Source: Sepioteuthis lessoniana
Lineage: Eukaryota > Mollusca > Cephalopoda > Myopsida > Loliginidae
Assembly: GCA_963585895.1 (NCBI GenBank)
Contig: OY757904.1
Span: forward strand, 156,109,450 to 156,173,449
Direction: 5' to 3'
DNA: 64,000 bases
Both the position numbers and the translations under genes were made by a program. Every line of letters starts with the position of its first letter. Position 1 is the first letter of the stretch. Positions 22,261-32,848 of the stretch are shown piece by piece. The notes beneath the pieces were generated by a model. That model was not told where the DNA came from. It saw only the letters and a program-made list of their open reading frames with translations, and searched no databases.

Positions 22261-23080
22261 TCTGTTTTATTTTTATTCACGTAGTGGCCAATGCCCCAGC
22301 TGGTTGCTCAAGCCAATACGGTAGGGATTCTGCTTAAGTTGGCGTATCAACAAGACGTAATAGATCATCTGCATAGTCTGCATCTGTCTTAGTTTCTTCG
22401 AGTTATTGTCTTCTCTAGCCTTTTTTAATGTGTAATCATTTTCTTTTATTAAATTTATGGGTATTCGAATTATGTAGCCAAAACAGAGTATAAATAAATA
22501 TGTACTTCCTTGAAAAACAACAGTGAGACTATTTGTCAAGATTTCTGGGAAGAAGATTGATGATTTCTATCACTTAGAATATTTGAACTTTTATCTTCAT
22601 CTTCATTGTTATACTCTCAACAATTCAACCGATATGTTCTTCGGTCTTCTTTAGGAATTCTATGTCAAACTAGGGAGCTTACGCTGAACCTCAAACTGAA
22701 CCTTTTATTTAATCCATGGTAGTAGATTGTTCTTATTCCTTTAACCAGCGACTGATGTCGAAGAAGTCAGTATCTACATCAGGTGAATGAGTCATTCCTT
22801 CCTATCTTTATTTTTTTAAAGCAGTAAGAGTTTTTTGAAAAGCATTATTTTAGCAGTAACAGTTGTTTTTGTTATATATTATCATAGCAGTAACAGTTTA
22901 TTTTAAGGAAGTCCATATACGAGTAGCATCTGTTCCCTTTTTTCCTCTCTATATAGATTGTAATCCCATGGACACATCTACGAACACTATTGTGGCTCCG
23001 AAATTCTTTGATCCAACTCTTTCGTTGTTTCGACGGATTGTCAAAATCTATGAAGCTGCATAGCGATTTCTTTGAAAGCC
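22261..23080. other. mostly unassigned; CTGAAGA-type relic near 22640
   Basis: The complement of 22610-22665 contains aaagaagaccgaagaacata, a decayed relative of the CTGAAGA repeat family. A short direct repeat of tagcagtaacagtt occurs at about 22850 and 22886. Otherwise nothing is recognised. Confidence 0.35.
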
Positions 23081-23081
23081 G

Positions 23082-23161
<80 letters not shown>

Positions 23162-23162
23162 T
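23081..23162 (+). repeat. compound (AT)n(GT)n array
   Basis: A short (AT)n is followed by about 60 bp of (GT)n. Confidence 0.95.
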
Positions 23163-23165
23163 GAG

Positions 23166-23290
23166 TGTATATCATTATTATTATCTAGTCCTTTACGAGT
23201 TTTTTTCATCCGCTAACGCTGATAATTTCTCACTAGAGTAACAGCAAGTGTCCTGAAGTCTTAGATTCTGTGCGAGTTTTTCCACCTGTT
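23166..23290 (-). mobile_element. LINE-R 3' end fragment
   Basis: The attattattatc tail and the cgctaacgctgataatttct, agtaacagcaagtgtcctga segments match the extreme 3' end of LINE-R. The copy is heavily 5'-truncated. Confidence 0.6.
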
Positions 23291-23394
23291 TAAACTTGTG
23301 ATTTTTCTTTGAAGTCTGATAGAAAACAAACATCGTCAGTTAGCCAGAACTCTTCCCAGTATCCTTGTAGATTTATAAAATGCTGATTATGGTT

Positions 23395-23645
23395 ACAGGT
23401 AAAGGAATTGGCATACTTAGTTCAACTGGACGAGATTGCATTTCACTTAGTGCCAATGCCCTGCGGGAAAACATGAAACTATCTGTCGACCCCTCAGCAA
23501 TGGATAAATAGTAAAAAAGTCAGGTTTCTTTAGCCTCGGTGAGACAACCAGTCATTTGGGAGAAGAACAACTCTGAATTCAAACCAGCGATACTTCGCTT
23601 AAAATTGACCTTGTGCCACGCTTTGTTTGTGGTGGACGTGTAGGA
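23395..23645 (+). repeat. SINE-A, diverged
   Basis: The body (tggacgagattgcatttcac) and tail (ctctgaattcaaaccagcga, aaaattgaccttgtgccacg) are clear, and the head is eroded. Confidence 0.75.
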
Positions 23646-23894
23646 TAGATAGTGGTGCGACTGGTAAACTGTTTCCATTTTAAATTGTTTGCAGCGTTTG
23701 TATACTCACAAATACATTCGTACCCACATTCATATGCATTATTGCACCTGTAGATGTTCCCCCCTTGGGTCAGGAAAGCTTCCAGGGTCAGATTTTCTTT
23801 CTTAGGCTCAAATGAATGACACACAAATTGCAATGAAAATCAACATCCGATATTTTCTCTTTATTTGTTCTCTAACATCGACTCTTCACAAAAA

Positions 23895-24045
23895 AACATG
23901 GATATAAATCCCCTTATCCTCCCAGCTATGGGTTAAATAGCATCACTACTGATCTTCTAGAAGAATAGATTTGGCATTTAATAATCCACGAAAGTTGATA
24001 TGCCATTAAACAAAGAAACCAACCAACCAATCAACCAAAAATATG
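23895..24045 (+). repeat. SINE-B, 3' half
   Basis: ccttatcctcccagctatgg through tttggcatttaataatccac to gccattaaacaaagaaacca, ending in an AACC-rich tail. Confidence 0.75.
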
Positions 24046-24210
24046 GAGTTCATCCAGCAATCATCTTTTCATCCATCATTGACCTCTAATAATCTTTGAC
24101 CCATATTGCATGGAGATTATATTGTATAGAGTGCATTACCGCCTTAAAGATTAGTTTTCAATGCCTCTGCTTACTTTTTAAATCCACGTAGACAGTACTT
24201 GTACCTCTAA

Positions 24211-24211
<1 letters not shown>

Positions 24212-24249
<38 letters not shown>

Positions 24250-24272
24250 TGTGTCTGTGTGTGTGTGTGTGT
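24212..24272 (+). repeat. compound (AT)n(GT)n array
   Basis: An (AT)n tract, a short tgcgtgtctg link, then (GT)n. Confidence 0.95.
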
Positions 24273-24344
24273 GGTTAGGCAGTAGTCGTTCATTTAAGCA
24301 TGTTTCATTAAAAAATAAAGACAAATTTTGTCTGTATAATTTAT

Positions 24345-24588
24345 TTAATATCTTTTCATGTGTCCTGATAAGTGTCTTCGTTTCAGGTTGGAATTGCTCG
24401 ATGAATTTCCCAAAATTGTTCCGACCGCTTTCGGACCCTTCATTGACCATCATCAGGGGTTGCTTGCTTGTGTAACATGTGTCCTTTTTTTAAAAATGAG
24501 TTTTGAAAGTCTTTGAAAGTTTCCGGCCGCTCGGGTATATATATATATATATATATATACCCGAGCAGAAATTCCAGCCGCTCGGATA

Positions 24589-24626
<38 letters not shown>

Positions 24627-24660
24627 TATCCGAGCGGCTGGAATTTCTGCTTTGGATTCC
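24345..24660 (-). repeat. hammerhead-like family member plus AT-centred palindromes
   Basis: The minus strand carries CTGATGA (complement near 24452-24458) followed by a loose stem and ccgaaagcggtcggaac. It is followed by two AT-centred inverted repeats: a short one around (AT)n at 24537-24560, and a long one whose arms (about 24564-24596 and 24620-24652, containing ccagccgctcggatatgaat and its complement) flank a second (AT)n. The arrangement could extrude as cruciforms. Confidence 0.6.
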
Positions 24661-25179
24661 CTAAGTTTACACTGCTATTGCCAATAAAATGTCGCAATTG
24701 CGTATTTTATACAAAACTTCATTCTTTTTTATACATATTTCAAACTGTCTATAGTAAGTTGTAAGTTGTTATTTAACATCCTGTAAATCAGTTAAATAGA
24801 AAATTATAATATTTAACATTTTCAGCAATTTTTCGAGTCAGAAGCTCATGGTGAGAAGCCTACAATCGTGAGAGGATCAGAGTTCGAAAGGTTAAACTTG
24901 GATTCGAATACAAACTACTGATACCAATCAGCCATACGCAACTTAAGCGACAACAGATGGCCTAACATTTTTCTCATTTTTCTCGCATCTTTTATACCTT
25001 CATCGTATTTCTTTTTTTCTTTTAATGATTTTCATATGTCACCTCTCGTTAAAGTGCAACAAGTATTCCTTTCTGACAAAAAATCATTATACATCACAAT
25101 CGAAACATCGGCAGCAAACAAGGTCAATCTAACCTGTTCACAATAAACATTTTATTATTGGGTTATAATGGTATTCTTC
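24661..25179. other. unassigned non-coding stretch
   Basis: AT-rich, with no recognised motif. Confidence 0.4.
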
Positions 25180-25483
25180 TTTGCGATAATATACGCACTT
25201 CTTCAATAAGTGGGGATTCGCTATTGTTTCGAATTCCGCGTATTTTATTTACCAGAACAGATTCAGTTTTGTATGGTTAAATTTTTGTGGATTATCTTTC
25301 CAACCCAGTCGTCTCTGCTTTTGTACTCCTTTTGGGCTACTTTGTATAATTCCCTTATTAATAGTTGACAGTTTTTCTCTCTCTCTCCATTTGCTAATTT
25401 TTAATCATATGTTTTAACTTTTACATAATTCGGTCTTATGGCGTTATTTCTGGCAGCTGTTAACAATGAGTCCGTTATTGTTA
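25180..25483 (-). mobile_element. LINE-R, upstream part of the C-terminal region
   Basis: The complement contains a segment matching the region upstream of the RPDL-type motif in the copy at 53.9 kb (cccagtcgtctctgctttt, gtactccttttgggctactt). A (CT)n-like stretch and a (TAA)-type tail of the next copy follow. Confidence 0.5.
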
Positions 25484-25926
25484 TTATTACTTACTCCTTT
25501 GAAGTTTTTTACACCAGCGTTGGCAGATAGTTTCTCACACGAGATTGAGAGACAGCAAGTCTCCTCAAGTCTCCAGGACTCTTCTCGGTATTCTGGCCAA
25601 TTTTAATTATGCTGTTGTCTGGATAGTCTCTATTTGTCCTCGTATTTCCAAGTCTTCTAGTCCCTTTACCAATCTTTTAGAGATTGTCCCAAGTGCACCA
25701 ACCACAATTGGTATCATCGTCACGTTCACGTTTTTTTTTGTTCTCTAGGAAGGTCTTGGTATTTATCTCTCCTTTCGCTTTTTTAAAAATTTACACTCTG
25801 TGGTCTGCCAAGAAACTACAATCCACTATTCGGCAAGTTCTCTTTTTTGTTGTTGATTATCACTAGGTTTGGTCGTCTGGCCGAGACTACGTGATCCGTT
25901 TGAATCACAAAATCCCAGAATTATTT
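25484..25926 (-). mobile_element. LINE-R C-terminal fragment
   Basis: Read on the minus strand: WDFVIQTDH then ARRPNLVIINNKK (degraded RPDL-type endonuclease motif), then the IPIV-like and LGTI-like region, then the 3' end with a (TAATAA)-type tail. Stops and shifts are present. It lies directly beside two further LINE-R pieces. Confidence 0.75.
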
Positions 25927-25954
25927 TCTTTCTTTTTTTTTTCTCTCTCTCTAT

Positions 25955-26175
25955 GCAAGTTTTCCCACCTTTTGTAACTAGTCATTTCTCTGAGTTACAG
26001 CAAGTATCTTCAGTTTCCCTGAACTCTTCGAAACATTCTTGCTGATTTCAATAATGCTCAGGTCTACGATGTTTTCTAATTATTCTCTTATTGCTTGTTC
26101 ACCAAGTCTCTCTTCAAGGACATTGGGGACCATTTCAAGGGAAACAAAAATTGGTGTCACTGTCATCTTCATATA
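25955..26175 (-). mobile_element. LINE-R 3' fragment
   Basis: gagttacagcaagtatcttc, tgatttcaataatgctcagg and ggggaccatttcaagggaaa match the end of LINE-R in the same orientation as the preceding copy. Confidence 0.65.
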
Positions 26176-26199
26176 TATACACTTGGTGGAAAAGAAATA

Positions 26200-26723
26200 C
26201 CTCCCTCATTTTAAACTCTCATCAGTGTAAGTGTGAGAAAACATAGGCCAGTGATAATTGTAGTTCCGCCTACCTAATGACATATCATTTTTTTCAAATA
26301 TGCTTATAACAATCATGGCTTGGTCGGATACATATGGTGCATTAGCTATTGAGACGTTTTTTTTTTTTTTGAATGGTGAATATAATTTATACACTGAGTT
26401 CTTTCTGAGCTTATTTCATGTAACATGTCAATACTGTTATTCCAGATAGAATTTTCCATTCATGTTAGTATTAATTTTGTATCCAGAACTGCATCATTCC
26501 GAAGTAATATATAGTGAGCACGAAAAACCATCTCGGTTGCAATTACAGACTCAGAAGTCTTAGATATGTTTCAGCGACAAACGCATGGTGTGCACCGATC
26601 CAAGACATATTCAGAACTGATTACATTGAAAGTAAAATGACAAAATTTTAGCTTGGTATAGCTTCTATTATCACTTACCTAAGATCATTTTCATCACACA
26701 GGTGAGAGTTTAAAATGCGGGAG
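26200..26723. mobile_element. MITE with about 28-bp TIRs and TA flanks
   Basis: The left end ctccctcattttaaactctc is repeated in reverse complement at the right end (gagagtttaaaatgcgggag). Both ends are next to TA. There is no transposase frame inside, only a poly-T tract. The TA target and TIR type point to a Tc1/mariner-superfamily MITE by inference. Confidence 0.65.
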
Positions 26724-26749
26724 TAAATTCTTTCACAGCCTATATATAT

Positions 26750-27680
26750 TGTGACGAGGAAATATGACACCCTATTACATTTGACCGTCAACGGACGATA
26801 GTTGTTAGCAAGAATTACAGGATAGTGGAAGCGAAAGAGGCTATCTCTCCTTCACCCTGTCTATCATTATAAGGTGAGGTGGGCATGGGAGGACCTTACT
26901 CTCTATTAGCCATGTATGTGTCAGCGGAGAAGCAAACCCTCGACCATATTTGGTACTGAGGAAGAGCCCGCCAAAAAAATCAACACATGGTGAATTTTCA
27001 AACTACGGAAAATAAGTTAGTTGCCGTTTATTCCCCAAGGGATGAAGACGCATAAGGAGTTGCCTTTGTTCGTCGAAAAACCAAGAACATAGTTTGGGAT
27101 ATGAAGAAACCCAAATTCCAAAATAATGCCACGCAGAGAACCCTGAGAGAAAAGATATAACTTATCTTCTGAATGAACCAGAACTCTGAGACACGGTAAG
27201 TCTCGTTAAACGAATACCCAAAGGAAAGACTTGTCCGCGAGGGAAGGAACAATGATAAATCCTGGTCTCATCAGAAATAAGACGTGTATTCTTCCACCAA
27301 CGTGTTATGGAAACCCAATAACGAAAGAAAAAGGAGAGAAGAATAAACTCCACAGAATCCCAAGTAAGTAACATACAATTTAAGTATATTCAACTTTACC
27401 CTGCTGCATCCACACTGAAATGATAAACTTGAGATTTGGAGCGAGCTCTGCCATTAAATTCCATAGTCTACAGGAAAGCAGACCGTGTCTATCGTTATTG
27501 AACTACCGTCTCCACTTCCGCCATTAACAGATATTTTATGCGGGGCTTAGTCCAGGATACGGATATTTTAGTGGAGGCTACTCCGAGATACAGAAAGACT
27601 TTCTTGCTCCTGACTTTTATCTGAGTTGTTTTGACTTTGTTTCTTTCTTTTATGCAATAAAAGAATATTGTTATTAATCC
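26750..27680. other. possible solo LTR or polyadenylated non-coding unit
   Basis: The stretch is more GC-rich than its surroundings. It begins near tgtgacgaggaaatatgaca and contains gcaataaaagaatattg near 27655, like a polyadenylation region. Two minus-strand open frames (27028-27374) overlap without a recognisable family. The partner LTR and target duplication were not seen, so the call is weak. Confidence 0.25.
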
Positions 27681-27904
27681 TGTTAACTGAGGGGGAAAGC
27701 TAACCAGTTAGCTGTGTTGACTTTTAATAATTCACCTACAACTCGCCTAGTAGCTTTAAAATGTGGTTCCGCTTGGGAGTTGGTGATGTCTGTGACATTA
27801 AATTGCGTTCGGCAAACCACAGCCAACGTCAGTGCCCGGCATTAACTGATGGACTTGGTGGGAATGAACAGCACTCAGCAAACCCGCTGGGCACATGGTG
27901 GCGT

Positions 27905-27906
<2 letters not shown>

Positions 27907-27941
<35 letters not shown>
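27907..27941. repeat. (AT)n array
   Basis: A pure (AT)n tract just left of the LINE-D 3' end. Confidence 0.95.
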
Positions 27942-27945
<4 letters not shown>

Positions 27946-27956
27946 TAAATAGATAT

Positions 27957-28350
27957 CATCGGCACCTTGTCGTGCAGCTAGCACAGATTTACCCCCCTCT
28001 CTCTCTCTCTCTCTCCATTTGTCTCTATCGTCCGCCGCTTCCGGCAGGTCTTCTAGATTATATCATGTGTACGTACAGAGTTGTTGCAGATATGGTCTAG
28101 CTGGTCGTTCAACACTTGCTTGTCCGTGTGAAGGGTTCCATAATAGAACATCGCTTATGAGTTCGTCCTTACTTCTCCAGCAGTATCCGCATATCTTGTT
28201 CGTCTAATTTGGATGGTTTTTGAGAAGAGAGGTAGGTGGCTGTACAGCTGTTGTTTGTGAGATGTTGCTTCCCGGATTTGTTTAATATAGTTCGTAGCAT
28301 TTTTGTGCAATTGGTGTCTAGCGTAGTCAGCATCCATGTGGTGCATCCAT
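27957..28350 (-). mobile_element. LINE-D, 3' part in sense on minus strand
   Basis: Minus-strand frames encode DGCTTWM, NCTKMLRTILNKSG, HLPLFSKTI and DEQDMRI, the C-terminal LINE-D region, ending at the left with cgacaaggtgccgatgat. A (CT)n run sits in the same place as in other copies. At 28350 it meets the upstream part of the same element in the opposite orientation. Confidence 0.85.
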
Positions 28351-28678
28351 CTACGCTGATGACATATCGCTTCTTGCAAATGCACCCGCCCAGGCCGAAT
28401 CCCTGCTGCATAGTCTGGAACGGGCAACAGGTCGCATAAGCTTCAAAGTGAACCGGAACAAAATGGAATTCATGCGCTTTAATCAGAGGTGGCATCTCCA
28501 CACTAAATCGTGATTCTCTAAAATTAGTGGATAACTTAACCTACCTCGGAAGGAGCGCCTCATCTACAGAAAATGATATGATTACGCGACTAGCGAAGGC
28601 ATAGACAGCTATCGATATGTTATCGGTCATTTGGAAGTCCGACCTTCTGATAAAATAAAACACAATTTTTTTCCAGAT
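28351..28678 (+). mobile_element. LINE-D reverse transcriptase segment (YADD), inverted relative to its 3' part
   Basis: The plus strand encodes YADDISLLANAPAQAESLLH followed by SLERATGRISFKVNRNKMEF, the reverse-transcriptase catalytic YxDD motif and the following helix. It continues to gataaaataaaacacaattt. The next expected bases are found only on the other strand in the adjoining piece, so one insertion was inverted at its 5' end (twin priming). An 8-bp candidate target repeat (atagatat at 27949-27956 and 28679-28686) brackets the whole, but it is AT-rich and weak. Confidence 0.85.
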
Positions 28679-28799
28679 ATAGATATATGATGATTAAAAA
28701 ATATTGACATATTTAAAGGAGTATCTTTATGATACAATTTCAAACACTCTCCGAATGTTCACCATCTCTGTCAAGACTTTCTAGGAATCTTCTGCATAT

Positions 28800-28925
28800 A
28801 TATCGATATCTCTTATTGTTTTATTTGCATATAGTTAAATAGTTTCAAGTATTGCAATGTTTTATTGTTTTATTTGCATATTCTTAAAAAGTTAAGAGTA
28901 TTACTGTCTAACAGAAATAATTCTG
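28800..28925 (+). repeat. W units, two copies
   Basis: gttttatttgcatatagtta then aatagtttcaagtattg, and a second decayed unit about 55 bp later. Confidence 0.6.
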
Positions 28926-28929
28926 TTTT

Positions 28930-29155
28930 ATTGGCCTAGCGGGTAGAGTGTTCGCCTATGGTCTGGGAAACCGGGTTTCAATCCCTGGTCGAATTATACC
29001 AAAGACTTTTAAAATGGTACTTGATACCTCCTTGCTTAACACGCAGCATTATAAGGTACCTATCGAAGGTAAAGAGGAGCAATCCCGGGAGAGGAGTAGC
29101 GCCAAGCTATTGAAAAGGGAGCCTTCTGGTCGCCCTCGACAACAGGCGACAACAA
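28930..29155 (+). repeat. SINE-C, full length
   Basis: The tRNA-like head is clear (ggcctagcgggtagagtgtt as the A-box region, gggtttcaatccctggtcg as the B-box), followed by the body (cctccttgcttaacacgcag) and the tail (cgccctcgacaacaggcgac). It lies between W units on both sides. Confidence 0.85.
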
Positions 29156-29157
29156 CT

Positions 29158-29360
29158 TACATTATTTGTTCATTTGAACTCATTTAAATGGTTCATAGTA
29201 TTACTATGTAATTGTAATAATTCAATTCAATAGTCTTTTGCTTGGACATAGTTAAATTGTTTCAAGAATTGTAATTAAGTAAACAGTTTTGTTTGACCTA
29301 AAGATACGACCCTTTCAGATAAGGCCACTACGAATCAGAGTAGACCTGAGAATAATGGTG
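29158..29360 (+). repeat. W units followed by a P block start
   Basis: Two W units (aactcatttaaatggttcat; gacatagttaaattgtttca) run into the P block start (tttgacctaaagatacgacc, cagagtagacctgagaataa). Confidence 0.55.
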
Positions 29361-29512
29361 ATGAAGATGCAATCCACATTCCCCAACTTGCAAGATTTGT
29401 TGTATAGCCATGATACAGCTATAGGTATAAATATACATGCGGAAACATAATCAACAATAATGAACGAACGAACACTGTTCTTTAGAAAAATATACCTCTC
29501 GTACTTTATTCT

Positions 29513-29545
29513 CGAAAGGGTTGCGAAAGGGTTGCGAAAGGGTTG
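29513..29545 (+). repeat. three tandem copies of an 11-12 bp unit
   Basis: gaaagggttgc occurs three times in a row. Confidence 0.9.
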
Positions 29546-29582
29546 ATATTGGTTATGTGTGTGAGTTGGAGACAGAACAGAC

Positions 29583-29885
29583 TGCAACATATTGACCCCA
29601 AGTTCCTCTGACTATTGCAGGGGGGTCACTGAGGGCCGCAAGCCCTCTGTCTGGCGCTGGTTCTCACTGCCTTGAACTGCAACTCGAACTCCAACTAACT
29701 GACTTTAACTAACTCAAACCGTCTGTGGCACCTGGTTATGTAATTTTTTGCCGTACACCTGCTTCCTGTGGTCGTCGCAAGTGCACTGAATTCAACCCAT
29801 CCACAGGTCAAGTTGATACCTGATATCTTCGACCGGATGCATCTGTTTCTTGATTGACGGCTGGGTCGAGGGTCAATATGTTACA
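29583..29885. mobile_element. 303-bp element with 16-bp terminal inverted repeats
   Basis: The left end tgcaacatattgaccc and right end gggtcaatatgttaca are reverse complements with one mismatch. The interior is GC-richer and non-coding (for example gagggccgcaagccctct). No clear target duplication is visible. It could be a MITE; the TG...CA ends also permit a short LTR. Confidence 0.6.
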
Positions 29886-29994
29886 GATTGAAACCTAACT
29901 ATATCAGGAAGTTTAATTTATTTAATACCAGGAACAGAAAATCAAATCAAGCATTGCTATCTCACACCAATATTTATATCCAGCATTACTCATT

Positions 29995-30035
29995 CGTTTT
30001 CACATAGTTAAAAAGTTTCAAGTATTGAGCAATTG
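29995..30035 (+). repeat. single W unit
   Basis: cacatagttaaaaagtttca followed by agtattg. Confidence 0.5.
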
Positions 30036-30135
30036 CCTATTTTCTTTACGCACGGATGAGAAAGCTAACAAAATACATTAGACAGGTATGCAAAACACAT
30101 TAGATCAATCAATCATAAAACACAATTGGCAGGAA

Positions 30136-30146
30136 TATATATATAT

Positions 30147-30206
<60 letters not shown>
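30136..30206. repeat. (AT)n array
   Basis: About 70 bp of (AT)n with one AAAT interruption. Confidence 0.95.
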
Positions 30207-30209
<3 letters not shown>

Positions 30210-30285
30210 CATCCACAGACAGACTGTTTCGTTCTATCAGAACTCTTCAGTGTGGCTAGACCCGCATATATATGTCTGTGCATTT

Positions 30286-30475
30286 GGTTTGGTTTCTTTG
30301 GCATATCAACCTTCGATCCTTGTCGTAAGACTAGAGTAGTACATAACTGGCGGGATAAGAGGGTTCATACCTTTTTCAATAGTATTTGTCAAAAAAAGAA
30401 CGCAATTGCGTAACTGGAGTTCGAACTCGCCAACTAAAATGGTGCAGTCTAGCACGCTAACCACTACGCCATACA
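30286..30475 (-). repeat. SINE-B
   Basis: The ggtttggtttctttggcata start and the head complement at the right (gagttcgaactcgccaact, cacgctaaccactacgcca) are well preserved. A short internal deletion shortens the body. Confidence 0.8.
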
Positions 30476-30963
30476 CTCTGTTCGTCTGTGTGTGTGTATG
30501 TGTGTGTTTCTCTTTAAAAGGATTGAAGAATGCTGATTAGTATTTCATAATTAACTCTTTTATTTAAAAAAAACTTGAATAATTTGGAAAGGATGTTCAT
30601 GCACACCCGACAAAATTATTGTTCCGTTGCAAAGTGGACTGAAAATTGCTTTATTTTCAAAGAACATTTAAGTGTATTAATCTATTATAAATCACTGTAT
30701 CATGAGCCCTTGTTAGGTTATGGTTCCACTATGTTAATAAGAGTTTTTATTTGTGAATAATCCCATTGACGCATACACGTTCGGACGAATAATTTTCTGA
30801 CATGTTTGTGTGAATAAACGTGTATGGTTAAAAAAAAAAAAGGAAAAAAAGACGTTATCTTTCCCGGCAGAGACTCGCCAGAACTTTTTAGTGTATATAA
30901 ATATGATGAAATCTACATCTTGTTCTATTTAAAAGTAGTGGCTGAGTATATTTGTGTCAGATT

Positions 30964-31006
30964 ATATATATATATATATATATATATGCATTGTGTTTTG
31001 TTAATG

Positions 31007-31068
<62 letters not shown>
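30964..31068 (+). repeat. compound (AT)n ... (GT)n array
   Basis: An (AT)n tract, about 20 bp of link, and a long (GT)n tract. Open frames of 62-147 codons here are simple-sequence translations. Confidence 0.95.
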
Positions 31069-31069
<1 letters not shown>

Positions 31070-31074
31070 ATCAT

Positions 31075-31330
31075 AAAAATAGCGCAGTGTTTATCCGCCC
31101 GGTTGGGGTGCAAAGGTTATCCAGGAAAAGCGATGTTTATGTCTAGGACTCCCGCTGCCCCGCTTTCTTTATGTAATCCGCTGTTCCCTTGTCGGCTGCC
31201 ATCTTGTCTTGCTCAACCTCAATGCGTCGCGTCTGGCGGGAAAGGGAAATTGCGTTTAAGTCGGTGACCAGGTTGCCAGACAGGATGGGTTGGATTTTTG
31301 AAGAGTGCGACTAACGGCTGCGCACTGTTT
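31075..31330. other. GC- and CpG-richer unassigned patch
   Basis: A locally CpG-rich segment (tatccgcccggttggggtgc, caatgcgtcgcgtctggcgg). I recognise no coding motif or tRNA-like head. It could be a regulatory stretch or an unrecognised element. Confidence 0.3.
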
Positions 31331-31559
31331 ACTTTTAGAGCGTTATTTGACTGGCTGTACCAAGCCACAACATAGACACAGGCACAGACACAGCACAAGT
31401 GGATATCTACATGTAGGGTACGGGAGCAAAAATAATGAAACGAAGAAGAAATAAGTAAAAGTTTAACGTATCTTCGTAATATACACCGCGGATATTTCCC
31501 TTTCAAAATTTTACGACGAATAATATTAATGGCATAATAATTACAACTTCAAATTGATT

Positions 31560-31850
31560 CCACGTGATTGATTTTAACCAATCTATTGTTATTTTGTGCC
31601 CGGAGGTTAGGGAATCGGGTTGTGTGTATATTTTCATTTTGGTGAGTAGGGGGTAGTTCTTTCTTAAAGAGTTTTTTTGCACAAAATTATATGATGTAAA
31701 ATATTTATATCTTATTCAAATCAATTGTATACATTTGTAGTAATTCAAGGAATCTACTCTACTTCGATTTTAAGTGATTGATTTTAACGGCATATCAACC
31801 CATTTAGGTTTATTTTGTGCCTAGAGGTTAGGGCTTTGCACTTATTATAC
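31560..31850 (-). repeat. two decayed SINE-B-like 3' ends
   Basis: gtgattgattttaac and ttttgtgcc followed by gaggttaggg occur twice about 210 bp apart (31565 and 31776), the second with the SINE-B gcatatcaacccatttaggt. Confidence 0.4.
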
Positions 31851-31974
31851 GTTCATATTTATATATTTTGTGTATTTTTTCCGTGCATTCAACCGAATAT
31901 GAATGATTTTTAAACGGATCTATTGGACACATTGATCAGACCCAAATATGTACGAACCCTCTTGATGTGAGCTG

Positions 31975-32120
31975 AAGTAATTGCAATCAGTGGTTATTTC
32001 ACACTGCCCATAGCTCCAGAAAGGGGCTCTTACGATCAGATGCTGTTTTGGTTCATACTCTGGACACTTGAGATCTTATCCCTCGGCAGCGAATTCAGCC
32101 GGCGTATTCTAAGCCTAATT
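31975..32120 (+). repeat. P block, distal part
   Basis: cttacgatcagatgctgttt, actctggacacttgagatct and cggcgtattctaagcct match the end of the P block at 8.7 kb. Confidence 0.5.
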
Positions 32121-32129
32121 GGCATTATT

Positions 32130-32848
32130 TTTTCTTTTGGTGAGTGAGATCTGTGCCTTAAATAATTCTTTTGGTGAGTGAGGTCTGTGCCTCAAATAAT
32201 TCTTTTGGTGAGTGAGGTCTGTGTCTCAAATAATTCTTTTGGTGAGTGAGGTCTGAGCCTCAAATAATTGTTTTGGTGAGTGAGGTCTGTGCCTCAAATA
32301 ATTCTTTTGGTGAGCGAGGTCTGAGCCTCAAATAATTCTTTTGGCGAGTGAGGTCTGTGCCTCAAATAATTCTTTTGGTGAGGGAGTTCTGTGCCTCAAA
32401 TAATTATTTTCGTGAGTGAGGTCTGTGCCTCAAATAATTCTTTTCGTGAGTGAGGTCTGTGCCTCAAATAATTCTTTTGGTGAGTGAGGTCTGTGCCTCA
32501 AATAATTCTTTTGGTGAGCGAGGTCTGAGCCTCAAATAATTCTTTTGGCGAGTGAGGTCTGTGCCTCAAATAATTCTTTTGGTGAGGGAGTTCTGTGCCT
32601 CAAATAATTATTTTCGTGAGTGAGGTCTGTGCCTCAAATAATTCTTTTCGTGAGTGAGGTCTGTGCCTCAAATAATTCTTTTGGTGAGTGAGGTCTGTGC
32701 CTCAAATAATTCCTTTGGTGAGTGAGGTCTGTGCATCAAATAATTCTTTTGGTGAGCGAGGTCTGAGCCTCAAATAATTCTTTTGGTGAGTGAGGTCTGT
32801 GCCTCAAATAATTCTTTTGGTGAGTGAGGTCTGTGCCTCAAATAATTC
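32130..32848 (+). repeat. 34-bp minisatellite, 21 units, with higher-order structure
   Basis: The unit is tgagtgaggtctgtgcctca followed by aataattcttttgg. Twenty-one units can be counted. The variant units (tgagcgagg at 32311, 32515 and 32753) are 204 bp (6 units) and 238 bp (7 units) apart, and the variants tgagggagttc and ttttcgtgag recur in the same order, so a six-unit block was duplicated. No open frame runs through it. Most units contain ggtgagtg, a perfect 5' splice-site consensus. Confidence 0.97.

Noticed and set aside
28930..29000. functional tRNA gene
   Set aside because: The A- and B-box-like segments belong to the head of a repeated SINE-C with a body and tail; the same head recurs in eight places.
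30824..31267. 147-codon plus-strand frame
   Set aside because: It runs through (AT)n and (GT)n arrays; the non-repetitive end shows no motif.
32130..32848. CRISPR array
   Set aside because: The direct repeats are contiguous 34-bp units without unique spacers and the genome is an animal's.
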